Origin: Gracilaria domingensis
Taxonomy: Eukaryota > Rhodophyta > Florideophyceae > Gracilariales > Gracilariaceae
Length of the DNA: 28,200 bases
Assembly: GCA_022539475.1 (NCBI GenBank)
Contig: VCMS01000458.1
Coordinates: 1-28,200, forward strand
Reading direction: 5' to 3'
Part shown: positions 1-9,539 of the stretch, in pieces
Layout of the letters: every line of letters starts with the position of its first letter
Numbering within the stretch: position 1 is the stretch's first letter
Notes under the pieces: model-generated
Told to the model about the DNA's origin: nothing
What the model saw: only the letters and a program-made list of their open reading frames with translations
The model's database searches: none
Made by a program: the position numbers and the translations under genes

Positions 1-421
1 CTCGACTCGACCGGCGATATTTTTCCTTCCACCAATAACCTCACTCGATGTTTATAGCAAACAGGAAGATATTGCCCAGTGGGAAGGCCAAGCTAGGGAC
101 TAGTGATTTGTACTTAGAGTAGCTCACGCCTGTCTCTGTCTCGACTGGGGGCATCTTCTCCTTTCCATCACACATCCTCTGTGTTGGGTGGTGACAAAAA
201 CAAGATATTGTCAAGCCATTCGACCACCGGCATGGTAACAATGATAGCACGTAGAGTAGTTCATCCTCCTCTCAGCGTCCACTGGGGATATATTGATGTT
301 CTCTCACATCCTTTCCCGGTTGTGATACAAGAGAAATACATCTCCAATGGAGACGGAGAATATAGTCGTGATAACACGTAAAGGTAACAATGTCATAAAC
401 AATAATTTTATGCTACTATCT
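1..421. other. No gene recognised
   Basis: This stretch lies downstream of the epimerase fragment on the minus strand. Short open frames exist on both strands (for example 41-250 minus), but none shows a recognisable domain or family-like composition. It may hold the 3' untranslated region of the epimerase gene. I see no RNA gene or repeat in it. Confidence 0.4.
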
Positions 422-739
422 CTAACCAACCTTTCGAAAACCAGCTATGACATGAGCTGGGTTACTCGAGCCAAAGATGGCAGATCCTGCAACTGAAATG
501 TTTGCACCGGCCTTCACTACTCCTTTCACAGTACTCAGTCCAATACCCCCATCCACCTGTATCCCTATTCTTGGGTACAACTCCCTTGCATGTCGCACCT
601 TATCAAGAACACCCTCCATCAACGCCTGTCCTCCAAACCCTGGCTCCACCGTCATCAACAATAACATGTCTACAACTCCTTCCTTCATAAGTGCTTCTAC
701 GACCTTTATAGACGTATTCGGGCGCAATCCAACTCCATC
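422..739 (-). CDS. rpe: Ribulose-phosphate 3-epimerase, C-terminal part only
   Basis: The enzyme interconverts ribulose 5-phosphate and xylulose 5-phosphate in the pentose phosphate and Calvin cycles. Seen: the order RPNTS, then MTVEPGFGGQ (flexible active-site loop), then QVDGGIG (catalytic aspartate), then VAGSAIFG (phosphate-binding end of the TIM barrel), and a natural stop. Only about 106 residues are present against about 220-240 in the family, so the N-terminal half is missing. The matching frame is closed by a TAA at 743-745, directly upstream of KDGVGLRPNTS. An AG lies at 740-741 on the minus strand, so the piece could be a 3' exon behind a splice acceptor. I see no upstream exon in the next few hundred bases, so it may instead be a truncated gene copy. 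Confidence 0.8.
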   Translation of the reverse strand, partial: DGVGLRPNTSIKVVEALMKEGVVDMLLLMTVEPGFGGQALMEGVLDKVRHARELYPRIGIQVDGGIGLSTVKGVVKAGANISVAGSAIFGSSNPAHVIAGFRKVG

Positions 740-1139
740 CTTTTAATTATGGCAATCCAAGTGAAGCTATAGAACCCGTTCACGTCATTTATGAAGCCAA
801 GATGGCTCCTTTCATCCTGTATTCAAGCTCCCCGTAACTCGTACTGTACAACTACTTTACAACTCAGGTTCGAAATCAGTTTCATTCATTGTACACTTTC
901 TACTCTTCCACCTACTTTTCATAAAACATCATCACACTTTGTGGTTTGTCGTCTCATACAAGCCCTATCATTCATTCAGTACAATCACATATCATACATT
1001 TCGCTCACTTTCACAAAGTGAACCATGTTCCCGTTCTGCGCTTCCCAACCGTTTGTACTTAAGTATCACTCTTTACCCCAGCAGTTCTCCGCCCGATCTT
1101 CCATTTCTATCGTCACACAAAAACAATCGAACACTTGCA
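740..1139. other. Intergenic region, putative 5' region of the reductase-like gene
   Basis: No epimerase exon could be found here on the minus strand. On the plus strand the reading frame of the next gene is open back to 939, but that extension is Ser/Arg/Pro-rich and unlike the reductase family. It is either leader sequence or, less likely, an N-terminal targeting peptide. No clear TATA box was identified. Confidence 0.35.
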
Positions 1140-2042
1140 ATGAACTCCCAGTCCGACATGGCTCCGACTCCGCCTCCGAGTCCCAGATACTCTGACGTCC
1201 CTCAGGCCTCATCTCCCGCACGAAGGACTCGGGCCGTTATTGTTGGAAAGGAGCGTATAGGTACCATGATGGCGAACGAAGAAGATACGGTCATTTCCGC
1301 ACACGAATTCTGCAGCATGGCTGCTACATCTCATCTTTCTGATGTACCGATACTAGTTTGTGGAAGAACGAACACCCTGCAGACCGTAATTCAGGCTTGC
1401 CCTTATTCGCTCAGAGAGAATCTCGTTTTCTTCCAGAATGGAGACATCATACCATTGCTTTCGAAGCTCGGTGTGGACAAATGTTCAAAAGTTGTCCTAT
1501 ACGTTGGTGTCTCCTCAAGAAACGCAGCTCCGCAGGATGGTGTCACTCCTCAAAGTCCGGATGGTCTCACTGTCGCAACAGGAAAGTGGGCCTCCAACGT
1601 TGCAGAGAGGTTTAGGTCTATGGGTCCCACTTGCGGGGTTGTCGACGAAGACACATTTCTCGTAAGCTATTATGAGAAGCTCGTATGGCTCTCAGCGTTC
1701 AACATCGTCGGGGCCTCAAGAGGTTTCATTCCTATGGACGTAGTCGCTACGGAGTGCAGTACGGTTGTGCTCACAATAATGAAAGAGCTGTTGAAGATAG
1801 TTTCGCTTAAGACAGCTACTACTTTCAACCTGGAAGAGACCGTTGGGCGACTTCTTGCATATGGGAAAACTCTCGTTGGCTTCCCTACTTCTTTCTCCGA
1901 CTTTCAGTTTAGGAACGCGTACTTCTACGACTTTTCCCGCCAAGAAAGAAACATTGTAGGCGGTGACCCCGCTCCTTTTCATACAAACTACGTCAACGTT
2001 GTTAAGGAAAAGTTATCCCCCTCCCAATTCCTCCAGCTTTGA
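1140..2042 (+). CDS. Ketopantoate reductase-like (ApbA/PanE family) protein
   Basis: Ketopantoate reductases use NADPH to reduce 2-dehydropantoate to pantoate. Seen in 300 residues: a Pro/Ser-rich N-terminus to about residue 28; a weak Rossmann start RAVIVGKERIG (residues 31-41) in which the usual GxGxxG is eroded to GKERIG; VFFQNG (97-101), matching the conserved QNG that follows the nucleotide-binding fold; EKLVWLSAFNIVGASRG (179-195), matching the C-terminal domain helix with the catalytic lysine (K180 here). The order and spacing fit the family, but the altered glycine motif leaves cofactor use and substrate uncertain. I chose the ATG at 1140 because residues encoded from 939 look like leader; ATG 1158 is also possible. 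The frame is intact and appears to be a normal host gene. Confidence 0.62.
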   Translation: MNSQSDMAPTPPPSPRYSDVPQASSPARRTRAVIVGKERIGTMMANEEDTVISAHEFCSMAATSHLSDVPILVCGRTNTLQTVIQACPYSLRENLVFFQNGDIIPLLSKLGVDKCSKVVLYVGVSSRNAAPQDGVTPQSPDGLTVATGKWASNVAERFRSMGPTCGVVDEDTFLVSYYEKLVWLSAFNIVGASRGFIPMDVVATECSTVVLTIMKELLKIVSLKTATTFNLEETVGRLLAYGKTLVGFPTSFSDFQFRNAYFYDFSRQERNIVGGDPAPFHTNYVNVVKEKLSPSQFLQL

Positions 2043-2661
2043 GGTTAGAACACATGACTTTTCGGTGTTGTAAACCTTCTAGAGATAGTTAAACATAAAA
2101 GTTACTTTATCGAAATGACCTGTTCCTATTACATTACTTATATTGTTCGTCCTTCTGTGGTTCAAATATGCCCCTTTAAATCCTACATCCCTTATCACTA
2201 ATACCTGGCTAAGTTTTTGCTAGATGGAAAAGGGTCATTCCACATCATTAAAGTGCAAGATAATAGTAAGGAAACAAGTACAAAAAATTCTGAAGAACTA
2301 AGTCTTTGCAATACTTTGGGCACCCGTATAAAGTAAGGGAAACCTTTCATGGGTTTCAACCCTTAATGGAGGTTGTTTTACTGATCTTGATTTCTAAGCT
2401 CATGTTGAAGATATTCATAGTTTTCTTTACCCACTTGAACCCGTACATATAATTTATGACTAAATCATCCTTTCTTTACTGCAAATCGATGCAAAGGCTT
2501 CTCGTCGTAGTAACGTTTTAAAACAGTACTACAATACCCTTATATGGTCGTTCTTAGATTCTTTTTATACTACGAAACACTTTGTGAACATCAATCACAT
2601 CCTTCTCATTCGTATACCCACACTCATTTGCAAAACGAACCCTTTCGAAAGCTTTCAAAAC
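2043..2661. other. AT-rich intergenic region
   Basis: No gene is visible in this stretch between two same-strand host genes. It presumably holds the 3' end of the reductase-like transcript and the promoter of the phosphatase. The phosphatase frame is open from 2584, but the 26 extra residues have no counterpart in the inverted paralogue. Confidence 0.4.
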
Positions 2662-3534
2662 ATGTATAACTCAGAAGTTGGAGCCCAAGAAGTAACTCCT
2701 CAGCAGCTGGCTAACGAAATATTCGAAAATGGCTACGCCGTGATTAGTGATATTGACGATACTCTGAAAAGAGCTGGGGAGAACATTCCTGCCGAATCAG
2801 TCAAATGCATGAAGTACATCAATGCACGCGTTGGTTTCGGAATTGCTACTGGGCGAGATATAGAGGATGCCGAGAGTTTCATGGAGCACCTGGGTGGCTA
2901 CACTTTTGGCATCTCTGGAAACCAAGGCGCACGGGTGAGATTATCCAATGGTACCGAAATTGATCAGGACCTTGACAGGGAAGGCTACGAAAGATGTGGA
3001 GCCGAACTTGAGAGACTTGAACTCTCCTTAAATGAATCGCACAGACTTCACGAAGAGCGTCAACAAGCAGTTGTGAGCACTAGAAAAGACAGTGGACTCC
3101 CTAACTTCAGGTACAATGCACTGTCGAAGTGGAAAACAGAAGTTAACTCCGGTATTTCAAAAGTGTTGACATCCTTTCCGAACCTGGTTGCGTACCCTCA
3201 AGATGAAAACTGTGACATAGGGGACATTCGTTTCACGAAAAATAGTGGGGCGCTAGCCTTGGTTGAAAACGACCCCCAGTTCGACACACATTTAATCGTT
3301 GCTCTCGGGAATGCTTCCAATGATGGCCCTCTATATGAAATGGCAACCCTGGCAGTTCATGTGGAGGGAGACGACCGTCCAACAGCGGTAACATATCTTG
3401 TTGATGGGGTGGAGGACGTGCATGAGACCATCAGAAGGGTGGCAGAACTGTACGGGTACAGAAAATGCCAGTGTCAATGGTTTAGAAATGCTCTTGGAAT
3501 TTGTCTCAAGTGCTACGATGCCTGTAATACTTAG
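2662..3534 (+). CDS. HAD-superfamily phosphatase, trehalose-phosphatase-like
   Basis: HAD phosphatases cleave phosphoesters through an aspartyl-phosphate intermediate. Seen in 290 residues: motif I SDIDDTL (D30 nucleophile, D32 acid/base), motif II IATGR (T63), a motif III-like lysine in TKNSGALAL (K193), and motif IV GNASNDGPL (N220, D221). The GNxxND pattern and the KxxxAL segment resemble trehalose-6-phosphate and sucrose-phosphate phosphatases. The C-terminus is Cys-rich (QCQWF, ICLKCYDAC). I chose ATG 2662 over the in-frame ATG-less extension to 2584 because the inverted paralogue at 3659-4425 also begins at this point (MAEEQ against MYNSE). All catalytic motifs are intact, so it is probably functional; the substrate is not known. 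Confidence 0.72.
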   Translation: MYNSEVGAQEVTPQQLANEIFENGYAVISDIDDTLKRAGENIPAESVKCMKYINARVGFGIATGRDIEDAESFMEHLGGYTFGISGNQGARVRLSNGTEIDQDLDREGYERCGAELERLELSLNESHRLHEERQQAVVSTRKDSGLPNFRYNALSKWKTEVNSGISKVLTSFPNLVAYPQDENCDIGDIRFTKNSGALALVENDPQFDTHLIVALGNASNDGPLYEMATLAVHVEGDDRPTAVTYLVDGVEDVHETIRRVAELYGYRKCQCQWFRNALGICLKCYDACNT

Positions 3535-3658
3535 CTAGGATATGAGATCTCAGTAATAAAAGTGTCGTATATATCTCAATACCCTTTTATGATTCATGGT
3601 GGTTTTTATCGTGCTGCTTTTCCTCGTAGCCGTACAACAGAGCCACCAGCATAATTGT

Positions 3659-4425
3659 CTAATGTACATCCTCCACGCTTTCGAACAGGTTGTGTACTCC
3701 ACCCGGGATACAATCTTCTTTGACGTGAACGCCGTACACGCCTACCTCATGCAAAGGCCCGTCGCTCAAAGCACTTACGAACGTCACGACGTCATCCGTA
3801 TCAATAAATCTCGGTTCATTATCCGCAAGATTTTCTCCTTCGCTTCCTTTTGTGTATCGCTTGTCCACAATTTTGCAACTTTTGTCGCCGGGATAGATAA
3901 CAAACGCATCCATCTTCTGCAACAGGTCCCCAATAGCAGAATCCATTTCTTCTCTCCACTGCCATAGTTTGTTGTACACGAATTGGGAAGGCCACTATCA
4001 CTTCTGGTCTCCACGAACCCCTTCTCATCATCATTCACAATACCATGCCTCCTATTCAAATCCCTTGCCAGGAACAGTAGTCCGTCAACAGTTTGGTCAA
4101 GGGTGTGATCATTGAATGCAGCCTTAATTTCCCTCTCGTCAGAGAAACGGAGGAAAGCTCCATGATTCGCCGAGACACCAAACTTATAGTCTCCGAGTCC
4201 TTCCAATTTCCACTCCACGTCGCTCACACCACCGCCTGTGACAAGTCCGAAACCAACACGTTCGTCAATGAACTTCATGCACTTCACAACTTCTTCTGGA
4301 ATTGACTATCCTTCTCTTCTCAACGTTCCATCAACTGAACTTCATATACCGTAACCATTGGCATATATGAACTCAGACAAGGTATTGGGTGAAATTTTCG
4401 CCAAGTCTCTCTGTTCCTCTGCCAT
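3659..4425 (-). pseudogene. Broken inverted paralogue of the HAD phosphatase
   Basis: Read on the minus strand from ATG 4425, this aligns along its length with the phosphatase at 2662-3534: ANGYGI against ENGYAV, KCMKFIDERVGFGLVTG against KCMKYINARVGFGIATG, RSDSGLPN against RKDSGLPN, ALSDGPL against ASNDGPL, and VESVEDVH-like ends. It is disabled several times. There is a stop just after the NGYGI segment, a frame slip in the motif I region where DIDDTL has become a VDGTL remnant, another stop before the KCMK segment, and a frameshift near 3980 after DSGLPN. It ends about 25 residues short of its paralogue. The pair is tail-to-tail. Divergence is considerable, so the duplication is old compared with the 14-kb repeats to the right. 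Confidence 0.8.
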
Positions 4426-4768
4426 TTTTCCTGATACAGTCACCATACTGCCACAAGTACCGCATAGACAGGAACTGCATAGACTTCTCAGTTTCATACT
4501 TCTCTTAAAAGCAACCTTAAGTGCCGTTTCAGAAGTGTTAGCACGCTACATGTTCAATTGCGAATTGAATGGTGCCACCAATGATGTTAACGATACCGAG
4601 CAAACATGCCACAGCATGTTGCAGTTAGACGCAACTGGACCAAAGACGTTTGACATTTGTTCAATTACCAGCCTGCCGCACCTTTTCTATGTTCATATGT
4701 ATAGCCTTGCAATAGTATACTACTCTTAATACTCGCAGGACACTCATAATTTACGAATCATCTCATTC
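4426..4768. other. Gap containing the left boundary of mobile unit A
   Basis: The 123-codon plus-strand frame at 4358-4729 partly overlaps the phosphatase pseudogene antisense and has no recognisable features, so I do not call it. The left end of the large mobile element must lie in this gap, because host-like sequence ends at about 4425 and the oxygenase stop is at 4769. I could not identify a terminal inverted repeat or target-site duplication by eye. Confidence 0.35.
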
Positions 4769-6130
4769 TCATCCACTTCGAGGCGCTCGCAGCCTCATTA
4801 TTGGCAAATCGTCATCACTACTACTCTCGAGCACTTCAGTTCTACCGGCCTCCGCTTCCGCACCAATCTCCACGACCACTTGGTCTTGTTCCATGTCAAC
4901 CGCCCCACCCTCCTTATCGGACAACAGTTCATCCTCCGCCTCCTCCTCCTCGTCACCATTGACAAACGTGGGTCGGAAATCCCGCACCCGATGAACAGCA
5001 TCAGGTAGTGCGTAGCCCTCTGGTACCATGTACATGTGGTATCTAACCAGCAAATCCATAGACTCGGGCCTATCCACCTTGTCCTTCCCACTTGCTCTAG
5101 CATGTGTCACATCACCACGGCCCACGAATACAGAGTACGGTGGGATGATTATCTTCTTCGCTGGATACACCTCCGACATCACTCGCAACTGTTGGTTGTT
5201 CATCCCCACCAGTTGATGGCTTCCAGCGCTCACCCAGAGAGGAAAGCCCTCTTTCCCAGAAGCCATTACAAAGTATCCGGGGTTACCAGTATTCATTGTT
5301 TCCTTCGTAACCAGACCACTGAAGTCGGTGTGAAGCGTCTGGCGCTTGCACTTTCTCGTCGTCCCCAGAAATCGACCACCAGTTTTCGGAGTGTACATCT
5401 TCACAGCCTCTATTTCATTGTCCCAGAGTCCCAAAGCCGCAGCAATTGTACCCATTGGAGCATCAAGTAAAGCACGCGACCTTACACCCCACCTGAGCTC
5501 CTCATTATCCTCCGGCTTCTCCACCGTACCCCAACGTGTCGACATCACTCTCCCCTCAAATGGTCCATCGCTACCGTCCTTCCATCCTTCATCATCGTAG
5601 ATTATTTGAACAAACGACTTCTGTTCCTCCCCTTTCCGTATATCCGGCATCGCTCCATACTCATTCTCGAAGAAGTCCACCAACTTCCCCGACACATCTC
5701 CGAACTCCCGAACTTCTTCCAACTCCTCCCATTTAGAGACACCATTATCCGTCGCAAAGCCATCAAGCACGCAATATCCATTCTGCCTTAGCTCAGCTTG
5801 CATTCGGGCGAAGAACATTTGCCCAAATTCGTCATGCTCCTTCACAGCAACCCACAGCACCTCTTCATCATCCATACCTGTCGGCCGAGTACGAGGATGC
5901 TGCATACCAAATGTCTCCGCCCGTCGGCGATGTTTAGCCCTTGCAGCGTGCCAAAACACAAGATGGTGTACATCTCTGAGATCTGAGACACTTAGCAGCT
6001 CCGACCTATGTGCCTTCGGCAAGTGAATGACTCTGAGCCAGAGGTCCTTGTGCTCAATTACGTTCTTCCCTTGCCATTCCTGCGGTCTCAGCCTGACATA
6101 CCCGCACCATGATGGGTTCGGTGGTCCATC
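4769..6130 (-). CDS. 2-oxoglutarate/Fe(II) oxygenase-like module (C-terminal part of a ParB fusion)
   Basis: Such oxygenases use Fe(II) and 2-oxoglutarate to hydroxylate substrates, including nucleic-acid bases and proteins. The first Met of this piece is at 6022. Counting from it: an Fe-binding HTD (H231, D233), a strand PGYFVMASGKEGFPLWVSAGSH, and the distal histidine in GRGDVTHARASG (H307). R318 or R327 are candidates for the 2-oxoglutarate-binding arginine. The tail is acidic (GDEEEEAEDE, then a SSSDDD stretch). The same frame is open upstream past the Met to the TAG at 6131-6133, where it joins the ParB-like frame. Unit B has TAT at that place, so this is the C-terminal domain of a longer protein rather than a free gene. 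The closest oxygenase family is uncertain; it is not an obvious TET/JBP or AlkB match. Confidence 0.6.
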   Translation of the reverse strand, partial: DGPPNPSWCGYVRLRPQEWQGKNVIEHKDLWLRVIHLPKAHRSELLSVSDLRDVHHLVFWHAARAKHRRRAETFGMQHPRTRPTGMDDEEVLWVAVKEHDEFGQMFFARMQAELRQNGYCVLDGFATDNGVSKWEELEEVREFGDVSGKLVDFFENEYGAMPDIRKGEEQKSFVQIIYDDEGWKDGSDGPFEGRVMSTRWGTVEKPEDNEELRWGVRSRALLDAPMGTIAAALGLWDNEIEAVKMYTPKTGGRFLGTTRKCKRQTLHTDFSGLVTKETMNTGNPGYFVMASGKEGFPLWVSAGSHQLVGMNNQQLRVMSEVYPAKKIIIPPYSVFVGRGDVTHARASGKDKVDRPESMDLLVRYHMYMVPEGYALPDAVHRVRDFRPTFVNGDEEEEAEDELLSDKEGGAVDMEQDQVVVEIGAEAEAGRTEVLESSSDDDLPIMRLRAPRSG

Positions 6131-8687
6131 CTATGGGTCTCCTCGAACAATTCCGTGCTCCTCAGATTCCGGAAGAGCTGTAGGTAACTCGTCATCAAAT
6201 GACCCCCCACCTGTTTCTTGCTGATCGTCTGGCGCAGCATCTTTCTCGACGGTGACAACCCGTGGAACTGTCGCAGCAAGAAGCTCTTCGTCATCCACAA
6301 ATGCAGAACTGCCTGCGTTCTCTGCATTCGCTCCCTCTTCCAATGCCACGAACTGAACCTTCATCGACCTTTCCCTCAGCACATGTTCATTTAGTTGAAA
6401 CATCAGGTCATCCGGTGTCATGCTGTTCAGAGTAGATCTCATCTGTTGTGTGAAAGTCTTTCTCCGTTTCTTCCTCGGTGGAGCCCGCTGTTCTTCTTCA
6501 GAGCTATCCAGAACTTCTATGGCACCTCGATTGCGGCCGTGCTCAATTTTCCTATAAATCACCTGCGCCCGTTCTCGTGCACTTCTTCGCGGCTCCCCTT
6601 CTTCACTGGCAGATGTTGCAGCAGCAGCAGCGGGAGTCCTCCTGTTCGTCACGGACTGCTTCACTGGTGCAGGGGGCGGAATTACCTTGAGCATCGTCCG
6701 CAATCGATTCTGAACGGAAGTCGTGGCAGTTCTAATTGAGTTCGTCCTGCTCCGAACACGCGGCAATGGGTTGAAGTTCACAACTTGTCCCAAAAGGAAC
6801 TGATACACAGCTGCGTTGTTGTCTGGGTCTTCAACGTCATCTTCATTCGATGGAGCAGAAAGACTGACTTCGCGTTTGAGGAACACTTCCATGGACTCTT
6901 TCTCGTTCAGTTCATTCCTCACTGCTCGAGCCGCGCGGAACAGAGACACTGCTCTATCATAAAAGAAACCTCGAACCTCTTCAAGTCTTTTCCATTGCTT
7001 TGTGTTCGTCGACTTGCCCTTCAATAGGAACATCTGAAGACAATCAAGAATGAAGGAAAACTCCTCGGCATCCAAAACATATAGCGGAGTATGAGACAGA
7101 TGTGTGAGACCTATGTCACTCACAGTCTCACATATATCCTCGAAATGGGCCAGCATTCCCTCACGAGACATGAGTTACAGGGCGACATTGGCATATCTCA
7201 GATACTGACGCTCTTGCACAGTCCCAATCAGTTGGCTTTCTTTCAACACTTCTGTCACTTCTGCAGGATCCACGTCTGCCGGCGTCACCCCCCTCAACAT
7301 CTTCAATTAGAATGGCGACCACACTAACTATAGAGTGTATCTTGTCTGCAAACATCATCCTTCGCATGGTACTCGTCGACTCATTGAGGTACGAAGCAAC
7401 ACACAACAATTCCTTCATCCCAATGGGCCTCCCATCTCTTCGTATCAGCAGATTGCAACGGCAAAACTTGGCTAATCTCTTCCACTTTGGTGCACCAGTC
7501 GTTGCCAAATATTGTATAGCTTTTAGACTATGCAAACCATCTACAATGAAGCACTTCTTCGTTAGGCGTCCCTTGTCAGTATCCCTCTCTCCCGTAGTAG
7601 CATCTTGTAAGGCCACCACTAGAGAACCGATCGACTGCAATATCCCCCGCTCCTCCATTCTCTTCATGAGGGCTTCAACGTGGCGTTTACTTACTCCACG
7701 GAGTAAATTGGGCGGAGTGTCCACGGGAGTGATGTCAACAGTAACAACAACCATCCGGTAGTGATTGAGATTTACCTTTGGTACCGTCTGACGAATTCGT
7801 CTGTACGTCTTGCTCCGAGTAGGTGTCCCTTGTGTTCCAGACCGCTCGCCAGAAACACTTGAACGTGCCATTCTTGCGGACAGAAGCACAACGCCATCGT
7901 CCTGCTGCTCCGCAGTGTCTGGTGCAGTTTGGGGTACAGATGGACCAGCTCCTTGTGCGGATTGCGCATCCGCGTCTGGGAGGGGACCTTTTATGATATC
8001 ATCTTCCTCTTCTTGCACAGCCGGCCCGTGCTGAACGGTCTGTTTCGACGCAGAAGTTCCCCTTGTGTCGACGGTCTGATTCATCGCAGGAGAAGCCCTT
8101 TTCGACGCAGTGGGCTTTGTAGCGGTGGTAGACTTTGTTTGACGTGTCTGCTTCGTAGCTGGGGATGATCTCGTCTCCATAGACAGCTTCGTAACAGACG
8201 ACGGACCTGCCCGCGGAGGTCCTACTGATGCGCTACCTCTCGGTGTTGATGAACTTCGAATTGCCTCCGTGCGGCTTGTCGGCGTCATCACCTCACTCAT
8301 AGCGCTCACCGTTCGTCGCTTGGACGCTGGAATGCTGGTTGCCACCGGTTCCATCATTTTCTCATCCCAAGGAGCGGCCGTCCGGAGATCCTGGATGTAT
8401 TGTGGAAGATTCAGGCCCTCCGTCTGGTAAGGGTAGAACGTCTGACCGCTTCGACTGATGAGAATACTATGAACCACCACAAGACCTGGCTCCAATTGCT
8501 TCCCGTTCAACTCGCGGCGTAGAACACTTCCAATTCCATGCAACAACGCTTCCCCGACTATCACCTTTCCTTCATTCTCAACATCCATCTGCAGAGAAAC
8601 CCGCATTCCAACTTGCAATGATCGAGTGCTCCGCCGAGTGCGAGGAGTCACGCTTTGCGTACGCTTTCGAACACGAGTTGGCTTCAT
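6131..8687 (-). pseudogene. ParB-like domain protein, unit A copy (frameshift and stop)
   Basis: ParB/Srx-fold proteins bind nucleotides or act on DNA. The start is ATG 8687, with a very basic N-terminus. A long Ser/Thr/Lys-rich linker with repeated ATK-like units follows, then the ParB-like core: the LLRGVSKRHVEALMKRMEERG helix region, a polar loop, and FIVDGLHSLKAIQYL, the counterpart of the DGxHRxxA signature. Here the Arg is Ser; unit B keeps Arg. An IEVLDSSEEE motif and a basic RKKRRK patch lie further on. Compared with unit B, one extra base in the C-run near 7294 shifts the frame, and TAT has become TAG at 6131. The distance 8687 to 4769 is 3919 bases, that is 1306 codons plus one base, as expected for a single 1-base insertion in a joined ParB-oxygenase gene. 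Confidence 0.7.
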
Positions 8688-8749
8688 GTTGAAAAGCTAT
8701 TGCAGTGAAAGATGTATATCAACAATACGCTCGCTCTGGACGATACAAG

Positions 8750-8845
8750 AACGGAGGCGAGCCTTTAAATGGCGACTTACGCTGGACACCCCCGCTTCCG
8801 GCAGCTCCTCCCAGCGCACTGCCAGTCTCGTCCGTGTCCTGTCCG
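8750..8845 (+). repeat. Left arm of outer inverted repeat, unit A promoter
   Basis: Starting AACGGAGGCGAGCCTTTAAA, this matches the reverse complement of 9441-9539 with only a few mismatches. It sits directly upstream of the ParB-like start. The equivalent in unit B is 23003-23098. Confidence 0.85.
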
Positions 8846-9042
8846 TGGCCGCTCGCACGCTGATTGTACGGTTTAGAGTCGTGGAGTTCGCGCGATGATG
8901 ACTCACGCGAGCAATGGTCGCGCTCTCTAATCGTGCTCTTCAAATGCTTTGCATAGTAGTCAAGAGTACACTCATTCACTTTCATCTACAGCCTACTCCC
9001 GCTAATACACGTGGACAGCGGCGCCAACGTACCGGCGGCCGG

Positions 9043-9275
9043 GTGTAGCGAAATCACTGCGGGGGGGCGTGTTTTGGGAGGTCCCGGGAAGGCGCCGGAA
9101 TGTGGCCAGAACGTGCCCGCGGGCGGGGGGGGGGGGGGTCGGTCGTGTTAGGGTAGGTACCCTAACACGACCGGACCTCCCCGCTCGAGGGCACGTTCTG
9201 GCCACATTCTGGCACCCTCCGGAGACCTCCCAAAACACTCCTCCTGGCACTTCCGGCAGTGATTTCGCTGCACAC
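9043..9275. repeat. GC-rich central palindrome, unit A
   Basis: The outer arms are GTGTAGCGAAATCACTGC on the left and its near reverse complement on the right. Inside are matching segments such as GGCCAGAACGTGCCC and its inverse. The centre is a near-perfect palindrome at 9141-9172, GGTCGTGTTAGGGTA, a GG spacer, then the inverse. A run of 13 G lies just left of centre at about 9126-9138. Unit B has an expanded form of the same structure. Confidence 0.85.
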
Positions 9276-9440
9276 GCCGTGCACATATATCAAACTAGAG
9301 AAAACTAGCGCTTCACACTCACTTGATCCGCGACTTTTAGCACAATACGCGACCTTTGCAATAGCTCCGAATCGCGACGTGGCTGACACGCGACACTATC
9401 GCACCCGCTCGAAGCAGCACGGACACCGGCCTCAGAAGGG

Positions 9441-9539
9441 AGCGGACACGGACACGGACGAGACTGACAGTGCGCTGGGAGGAGCTGCCGAAAGCGGGGG
9501 TGCCCAGCGTAAGTCGCCATTTAAAGGCTCGCCTCCGTT
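9441..9539 (-). repeat. Right arm of outer inverted repeat, unit A promoter
   Basis: Reverse-complement partner of 8750-8845, ending 15 bases before the methyltransferase-SET ATG. The equivalent in unit B is 24708-24805. Confidence 0.85.

Noticed and set aside
4358..4729. Plus-strand 123-codon frame
   Set aside because: The first part is antisense to the phosphatase pseudogene and the rest shows no family-like features.
4769..6022. TET/JBP base hydroxylase identity for the oxygenase
   Set aside because: The HxD and distal His are present, but surrounding motifs do not clearly match TET/JBP, so only the broad superfamily is claimed.
7312..8168. Plus-strand open frames opposite the ParB-like gene
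   Set aside because: They are antisense shadows: the minus-strand frame has the recognisable domain, and the same shadows recur in unit B.
9141..9172. TTAGGG words suggesting a telomere-like repeat
   Set aside because: Only one unit occurs per palindrome arm, always within the larger inverted structure and never in tandem.
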